Shown here piece by piece: positions 32,601 through 37,073 of a DNA stretch of 37,073 bases. Positions within the stretch are counted from its first letter, which is position 1. The number at the start of each line of letters is the position of its first letter. Source of the stretch: Rhodobacterales bacterium CG15_BIG_FIL_POST_REV_8_21_14_020_59_13 (GTDB taxonomy: Bacteria; Pseudomonadota; Alphaproteobacteria; Caulobacterales; Maricaulaceae); NCBI GenBank assembly GCA_002783385.1, contig PFFX01000166.1:1-37073 (forward strand). Direction: 5' to 3'. Position numbers and translations under genes: made by a program. The notes below the pieces were generated by a model, which had not been told where the DNA came from, ran no database searches, and worked only from the letters and a program-made list of their open reading frames with translations.

Positions 32601-34223
32601 ATGTTCGAACAGGCGAATGATCGCGATATAGGTGTTCTGGCGCATCTGGGGTTGTCCCGTGCCGGATCACTAAGTCATAATTGGACTGAAGCAGCGCTTT
32701 ATGAGGAGGCTGTCCGCCGCGGCGAAGGCGAAGTGGCGAGAGGCGGCGCACTGGTTGTCAAAACCGGCCAGCACACAGGCCGATCCGCAAACGACAAATT
32801 CACGGTTCGGGACGAAACCACGGAAGACACGGTCTGGTGGAAAACGAATGCGTCAATCACGTCTGATCAGTTCACCGCGATCTGGGACGATTTCAAAACC
32901 CATATGGCTGGAAGAGAATTATTCGTTCAGGACCTCTTCGGCGGTGCCGACCTGGATCACCGTCTGCCGGTTCGCATTGTCACCGAGTTGGCCTGGCATT
33001 CGCTCTGCATCCGCCATTTACTGCGCCGCCCCGAAGCCAGCGAGCTTGACGGATTTGACCCGGAATTCACGATCATCAACCTGCCGAGCTTCAAGGCCGA
33101 TCCCGAACGACATGGCTGCCGCAGCGAAACGGTGATCGCCGTCGATTTCACACGCAAAATGGTTCTGATAGGTGGCACCTCCTATGCCGGTGAGACCAAG
33201 AAATCGGTTTTCACCATTCTGAATTATCTGCTGCCCGCCAAGGGCATCATGCCGATGCACTGCTCAGTGAATACCGACGGGGAGAATGCCGCCATCTTCT
33301 TTGGCCTGTCCGGGACGGGAAAAACGACCCTTTCTGCCGACGCCAGCCGCACGCTGGTCGGCGATGACGAGCATGGCTGGTCAGAAAACGGGCTCTTCAA
33401 TTTTGAAGGCGGGTGTTACGCCAAGATGATCCGTCTGTGCCCTGACGCCGAGCCTGAAATTTTCGCCACCACACAACAATGGGGCACGGTGCTGGAAAAT
33501 GTGGTGATGGACCCGGTGACGCGTGAGCTGGACCTGGATGATGCCAGGCTGGCGGAAAACAGCCGCGGAGCCTATCCGATTGATGCTATCCCCAATGCGT
33601 CTGATACGGGCCGCTGTGGTCAACCGAAAAACCTGATCATGCTGACCTGTGATGCCTTTGGCATCATGCCGCCGATCGCCAAGCTGACGCCGGCGCAAGC
33701 CATGTATCACTTCCTCTCCGGCTATACGGCGAAAGTTGCCGGCACGGAAAAGGGCGTGACCGAGCCGGCTGCAACCTTCTCCGCCTGTTTCGGTGCGCCT
33801 TTCATGCCGCGTCACCCGGCGGAATACGGAGCACTGTTGCGCGAATTGATCGCAGAGCATGGCGTTGATTGCTGGCTGGTGAATACGGGCTGGACCGGCG
33901 GCGCGTATGGCGAAGGCCGGCGTATGCCGATCAAGGCAACCCGCGCCCTGCTGAATGCGGCACTTGATGGATCGCTCAACACTACGACCTTCCGCGAGGA
34001 CCCGAATTTCGGTTTCATGGTGCCGACCATCGTCCCCGGCGTGGAGAGCGGCATTCTGGATCCGCGCTCAACCTGGACCAATCCGGGCGCCTATGATGTG
34101 CAAGCGGCCAGACTTGCTGATATGTTCATCGCCAACTTCACAAAGTTTGAGGATCACGTCGCCCCCTACGTCCGTGCTGCCGCGCCACGTCAGGCCGAAG
34201 CGCGCGTGGCCGTCGCAGAATAA
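32601..34223 (+). CDS. pckA: Phosphoenolpyruvate carboxykinase (ATP)
   Basis: A 540-residue enzyme of normal length. [13 protein letters not shown] near the start, [23 protein letters not shown] (PEPCK-specific and metal-binding), [26 protein letters not shown] (kinase-1a P-loop about 233-243, then kinase-2) and [27 protein letters not shown] are all typical. It converts oxaloacetate and ATP to PEP, the entry to gluconeogenesis, in the cytosol. The start is preceded by ggggga. A terminator follows 27 nt after the stop. In rhizobia pckA adjoins chvI/chvG regulators; here it does not. Confidence 0.98.
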   Translation: MFEQANDRDIGVLAHLGLSRAGSLSHNWTEAALYEEAVRRGEGEVARGGALVVKTGQHTGRSANDKFTVRDETTEDTVWWKTNASITSDQFTAIWDDFKTHMAGRELFVQDLFGGADLDHRLPVRIVTELAWHSLCIRHLLRRPEASELDGFDPEFTIINLPSFKADPERHGCRSETVIAVDFTRKMVLIGGTSYAGETKKSVFTILNYLLPAKGIMPMHCSVNTDGENAAIFFGLSGTGKTTLSADASRTLVGDDEHGWSENGLFNFEGGCYAKMIRLCPDAEPEIFATTQQWGTVLENVVMDPVTRELDLDDARLAENSRGAYPIDAIPNASDTGRCGQPKNLIMLTCDAFGIMPPIAKLTPAQAMYHFLSGYTAKVAGTEKGVTEPAATFSACFGAPFMPRHPAEYGALLRELIAEHGVDCWLVNTGWTGGAYGEGRRMPIKATRALLNAALDGSLNTTTFREDPNFGFMVPTIVPGVESGILDPRSTWTNPGAYDVQAARLADMFIANFTKFEDHVAPYVRAAAPRQAEARVAVAE

Positions 34224-34250
34224 GCCATAGCCCTTTCACTGACGTTTAAG

Positions 34251-34285
34251 CCCCGGTGTCTTCAAGGTGCCGGGGTTTTTCTTTG
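34251..34285 (+). terminator. Rho-independent terminator of pckA
   Basis: CCCCGGTGTC-TTCAA-GGTGCCGGGG forms ten pairs (three of them G-U) and is followed by TTTTTCTTTG. It lies 27 nt after the pckA stop. The zinc-ribbon gene converges from the other side 54 nt further on. Confidence 0.9.
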
Positions 34286-34338
34286 GTGTTTATGTGTGTT
34301 GGCTTTGTGCCTTATGTCCCGCCAGAGGCTGTTAGCGC

Positions 34339-34632
34339 TCACCTGAAAAGCATGCCGCCCTGGAAGGCGGATGTCTTTGCTGACCTCAACTCCAGCGCAA
34401 GGCGCCGGTTGAGAATGGCCAGAGACGGCTCGCCGGACACGCCGTCGAGAAGCTTCTTCTTGCACCGCTTGCAGCGCAAACGCCGGGCGACCTCATAACG
34501 GGTCCAGTATTTGGCTTCATCAAATGCCGTGAGCAGTGCTGCGGGAGAAACGCTTGCCCGATATCCGCATGAAAAACAGGTCGCAACGAAGCGGTAACCG
34601 TCCGCCAGATCCATGAGTTGAAGCTCTGCCAT
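34339..34632 (-). CDS. Small zinc-ribbon protein coupled to the Y-family polymerase
   Basis: A 97-residue protein. CFSCGY near residues 19-22 and CKRCKKK near 54-57 make two CxxC pairs of a four-cysteine zinc ribbon. The rest is basic and helical (WTRYEVARRLRC, NRRLALELRSAK). Its ATG shares a base with the polymerase stop (TGATG), so it is translated with the polymerase and falls under the same LexA box. I do not recognise the family. DNA binding or an accessory role in translesion synthesis is an inference from operon position. There is no separate promoter. Confidence 0.75.
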   Translation of the reverse strand: MAELQLMDLADGYRFVATCFSCGYRASVSPAALLTAFDEAKYWTRYEVARRLRCKRCKKKLLDGVSGEPSLAILNRRLALELRSAKTSAFQGGMLFR

Positions 34633-35891
34633 CAGTGAAAGTCCGACGTATCAAAGTCGCGGAAATCCGGTATGCGCGTATAGGCAATTTTCGCTCCCGC
34701 ATATTCACCGGGAGGCGGCATCAAGGGGCCGACCGAAACCAGCTGCCGGTCATAGCGGTCATTAAGCGTATCTATGGCCCTGGTGATAGCTTCCCATTTC
34801 TGCCGCCGGTCCGCATCATCCAGAAACAGGTTCAGCTGCCGTGTGCCTTTCCATAAATCAAGGAAAGCACAGCGTATCCGTACCACAACGCTATTATGCG
34901 GCAGTTCCTGCCTTGCCCTGGCCCATAACGCATTCAACCCCGCCAGACAGGCTTGGTCATCATTGACAATGGGGAGCGTTTTTTCACGTCCCCAATGGCC
35001 AGCACGGCACGATAGTCCAAGCCAGATCTTTCCGGCCCTGAAACCTTCTGCGCGCATGCGTCTTGATGCTTTCAGAATCAGAAAAGTCGAATAATTCATG
35101 GCCTTGTCCAGCGTTCTATGATTCGGGGGCAAAACCCGGCCATGCCCGAACATACGCCGCTGTGTGTCCTCGCCGGGAACGTCATATCCATGAAGAAGAT
35201 ACCAGAAGCGCTCACCTGCAATCGAGCCCCATATGTTTCGTAACTGCTTTGGTTGTGAGTTCCACAGATCTTTCATATCTGAGAGCCCGGCCCTGATCAG
35301 CCGTTTTTCCATCCGTGATCCGATTCCGGCCACGTCTGCGAACGGCATGTCCAGAAGTCCGCCCGGCATGGCGTCAGGATACAGAATGGTCACGCCATTC
35401 GGTTTTTCCCATTTGCAGATCAGCTTTGCCAGATGCCGGTTCGGCGCGATCCCGATCGAGCCCGTAATGTAAGAGCCAATATTGTCGCGAAGCGACCGCT
35501 TGATCTGTTCACTCAGTACTTCCGGCTCCTTCCGCCACATGGGCGATACGCCGCACGACATTTCGTCGATTGAACAAATGCCGGTGACCGGCGTGCTCTG
35601 ATTGATGGCAGACCGGAGCGCATGGTGAGCCCGCACATAAAGCTCGGGCGTCTGTCTCTGGAATATGATGTCAGGGCAGAGTTCCCGGGCTTCGGTCAAT
35701 GGCGTCCCGGTCCTGACCCCTGCGGCCTTGGCTTCCCGTGAAACCGCGATGCAGATCGTATGCTCCGTGCCGGAGAAAGGAATAACGCCCACGGGCCGGT
35801 CTCTCAGGCCAGGCCGGGCCTGCTGTTCCACGGACGCAAAAAAATTGTCGAAGTCGATGTAAAGCTGCTCGACCTGCTCCGGCTTGCGCAT
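34632..35891 (-). CDS. Y-family translesion DNA polymerase (UmuC/DinB-like)
   Basis: A 419-residue polymerase started at MRKPEQVEQLYIDFDNFFAS (ATG 35889-35891, ggag before it); the TTG start in the track would lie in the LexA box. The catalytic carboxylates are in YIDFDNFFASVEQQ (Asp13) and ICSIDEMSCG (Asp109, Glu110). ITGSIGIAPNRHLAKLICKWEKPNG and the helix-hairpin-helix motif FADVAGIGSRMEKRLIRAG follow. So an active error-prone polymerase is expected. Close relatives are often mislabelled 'type VI secretion protein ImpB' in databases (recalled). It is not in an imuA-imuB-dnaE2 cassette. The downstream zinc-ribbon gene overlaps by 1 nt. Confidence 0.92.
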   Translation of the reverse strand: MRKPEQVEQLYIDFDNFFASVEQQARPGLRDRPVGVIPFSGTEHTICIAVSREAKAAGVRTGTPLTEARELCPDIIFQRQTPELYVRAHHALRSAINQSTPVTGICSIDEMSCGVSPMWRKEPEVLSEQIKRSLRDNIGSYITGSIGIAPNRHLAKLICKWEKPNGVTILYPDAMPGGLLDMPFADVAGIGSRMEKRLIRAGLSDMKDLWNSQPKQLRNIWGSIAGERFWYLLHGYDVPGEDTQRRMFGHGRVLPPNHRTLDKAMNYSTFLILKASRRMRAEGFRAGKIWLGLSCRAGHWGREKTLPIVNDDQACLAGLNALWARARQELPHNSVVVRIRCAFLDLWKGTRQLNLFLDDADRRQKWEAITRAIDTLNDRYDRQLVSVGPLMPPPGEYAGAKIAYTRIPDFRDFDTSDFH

Positions 35892-35912
35892 TTTGTTCTC
35901 CAGAAAACGAGA

Positions 35913-35927
35913 GAACAAATGACGAAC
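35913..35927 (-). promoter_or_regulatory. LexA (SOS) box
   Basis: On the minus strand GTTCGTCATTTGTTC, an exact match to the alphaproteobacterial LexA operator GTTC-N7-GTTC. It ends 22 nt before the polymerase ATG, where it would overlap the promoter or transcription start. It indicates DNA-damage induction of the polymerase and zinc-ribbon genes. Confidence 0.88.
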
Positions 35928-36057
35928 ATTTCAGCCCGCGTCAAGCAACCAGAGAGATTGCAGAACCGTGGTGAGCGGACCGGTACGAAACAGGGGCGGC
36001 GAAGGCAAGATGATGGTTAGCCAATAGGCTTCCAAATTTTTCCGTTCAAGATCGAGC

Positions 36058-36096
36058 AAAAAAAAAGCCCGCCAACTCATTGAGTTAACGGGCTTT
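36058..36096 (-). terminator. Rho-independent terminator after tRNA-fMet
   Basis: On the minus strand AAAGCCCG...CGGGCTTT with an inner AACTC/GAGTT stem (two unpaired bases per side) and an ATT-type loop, followed by a run of about nine T. It starts a few bases after the tRNA CCA. Confidence 0.9.
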
Positions 36097-36098
36097 AT

Positions 36099-36175
<77 letters not shown>

Positions 36176-36296
36176 TCAAAAACCACGCCCTTCAAGGGCG
36201 GGAGGGCGTATCTAGGCCATGACAGAGGGGGATGCAAGACCCGTTACACTACCATGACAGCTTGGCGGCTGCTTTTCTCTCGCCTATGCAGAACGC

Positions 36297-37073
36297 ATGA
36301 CAATATCCGATACCCAGACTTGGGGTGCGGCGGCCCCCTCCGGCCTGTTCCGGACCTTTCTCGAGCAGGCATGTGCGCGCAACAGCAAGACCTGGTCGCG
36401 CATGGCGAGCTGGTTTGCACCGGAAGCCGTGGATGTTGAACGGCTTGGTTTCCGGGCGCGATTGCACCCGAGGGACAATCTGTCGGAAAAGCGGATCCTG
36501 TACACGCCGGGGCGATTTGATCCGGTGGAGCTGGCATATCTGTCGTCCCTCATCGGAGCGGACTTTACCTTTGTCGATCTGGGGGCCAATTGCGGCGGCT
36601 ACACGCTGCACCTGGCGGCGAAAGCGCCCGCCAGTGCGCGCTTTTTCGCGATCGAGGCACAGCCGGAAATGGCCCGGCGTTTCCGCTTCAATCTGGAGGC
36701 CAATGCCTTCGCCGCAAACCTCCAGCTTGATGAAGTGGCCATTTCGGATATTCGGGGGGATATCACCTTCACGATCAATACGCATAATCGGGGCGAAAGC
36801 GGCCTGGAGGGCCAAGGTGAAAGCATCCGGGTGCCTGCTCTGCCGCTGGCCGATTATCTGGCTGAACGGTCAATTGAACGCCTTGATGCCATGAAGATTG
36901 ATGTTGAAGGTCTGGAACATCGCATATTGACGCCTTTTTTCACGTCTGCGCCTAAATCCTGCTGGCCGAAATGCCTGATCGTAGAACAGCTTTTTGCGAC
37001 ACCGGAAAAAGACCCCGTAGCACTGGCCGTTTCGCTCGGATATCGCGTAGAGCGCGATCTGGGCCGCAATGTA
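36297..37073 (+). CDS. FkbM-family methyltransferase (C-terminus cut by window edge)
   Basis: The first 259 codons of a gene running off the right edge, open from the ATG at 36297; it is not in the ORF track as one unit because no stop is reached. FTFVDLGANCGGYTLHLAAK is the SAM-binding motif I, FFAIEAQPEMARRFRFNLEAN the acidic loop after it, and DAMKIDVEGLEHRIL the conserved FkbM motif. The first 90 residues are a leader domain with SKTWSRMASWFAP. FkbM enzymes O-methylate sugars, lipids or antibiotics; the substrate is unknown, and a surface glycan is a reasonable guess. The ribosome-binding site is weak. Track ORFs 36249-36815 (-) and 36325-36894 (+) are shadows of it. Confidence 0.88.
   Translation, partial: MTISDTQTWGAAAPSGLFRTFLEQACARNSKTWSRMASWFAPEAVDVERLGFRARLHPRDNLSEKRILYTPGRFDPVELAYLSSLIGADFTFVDLGANCGGYTLHLAAKAPASARFFAIEAQPEMARRFRFNLEANAFAANLQLDEVAISDIRGDITFTINTHNRGESGLEGQGESIRVPALPLADYLAERSIERLDAMKIDVEGLEHRILTPFFTSAPKSCWPKCLIVEQLFATPEKDPVALAVSLGYRVERDLGRNV

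Noticed and set aside
34632-35891. Naming the polymerase as a type VI secretion protein ImpB
   Set aside because: The catalytic motifs (DFDNFF, SIDE) are those of Y-family polymerases; no secretion genes are nearby.
36249-36815. Minus-strand ORF of 188 codons near the right edge
   Set aside because: The opposite strand encodes the FkbM methyltransferase with clear SAM motifs, open to the window end.

Overview
The window looks like a chromosomal stretch of an alphaproteobacterium, most likely from the Hyphomonadaceae/Maricaulaceae/Caulobacterales side of the class. The evidence is the murA - DUF2948 - UPF0262 - infA - maf - RNase E/G - yacG - tRNA-Phe block, a CC0125/CC1285-type lipoprotein, a LexA box of the alphaproteobacterial form (GTTC-N7-GTTC), and the style of the TonB-dependent receptor. 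The species call is inference. Genes are packed tightly with many 1-4 nt overlaps, and no gene-free stretch exceeds about 200 bases. No CRISPR array, insertion sequence or rRNA was seen.

Layout. (1) 1-3.0 kb, minus strand: the start of a quinone oxidoreductase, then an SGNH/DltD-like protein and an MBOAT acyltransferase that together look like an envelope O-acylation pair. (2) 3.2-8.3 kb: a small membrane protein (plus strand), then a minus-strand housekeeping block ending in tRNA-Phe. (3) 8.4-9.5 kb: tRNA-Thr running almost directly into a prolyl aminopeptidase gene. (4) 9.5-11.7 kb: a three-gene minus-strand phage-like cassette (DUF2793 tail-fibre protein, a 28-residue ORF, a holin-like protein) with no other phage genes near it, resembling the unlinked accessory loci of alphaproteobacterial gene transfer agents. 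(5) 11.9-17.4 kb: methylmalonyl-CoA mutase subunits, a lipoprotein, and a convergent envelope pair (BON/OmpA-like protein and membrane-anchored helix-hairpin-helix protein). The BON/OmpA gene carries a run of ten G. (6) 17.5-22.6 kb: a TonB-dependent receptor and an amidase/glutathione-transferase operon with an operator-like dyad upstream. (7) 22.7-24.5 kb: an unrecognised two-gene membrane module with a possible VWA-like periplasmic protein.

(8) 24.5-29.7 kb holds the most interesting system: a translationally coupled operon of UDP-GlcNAc 2-epimerase, an NfrB-like glycosyltransferase with C-terminal MshEN (c-di-GMP-binding type) sequences, and an NfrA-like outer-membrane protein. This matches the E. 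coli NfrAB/WecB pathway, in which c-di-GMP switches on a ManNAc-containing surface polysaccharide that phage N4 uses as a receptor. Here all three functions sit in one operon. (9) 29.9-34.3 kb: a secreted M28 peptidase, a pirin and ATP-dependent PEP carboxykinase. (10) 34.3-35.9 kb: a LexA-box-controlled Y-family DNA polymerase with a coupled zinc-ribbon protein. (11) 36.1 kb to the end: initiator tRNA-Met with a terminator, then the start of an FkbM-type methyltransferase.

Metabolic theme. Methylmalonyl-CoA mutase (propionyl-CoA to succinyl-CoA) and PEP carboxykinase (oxaloacetate to PEP) suggest growth on fatty acids, amino acids and similar carbon sources feeding gluconeogenesis. The receptor, amidase and secreted peptidase fit a scavenging marine-type lifestyle (inference). 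The surface theme is polysaccharide synthesis, O-acylation and envelope anchoring.
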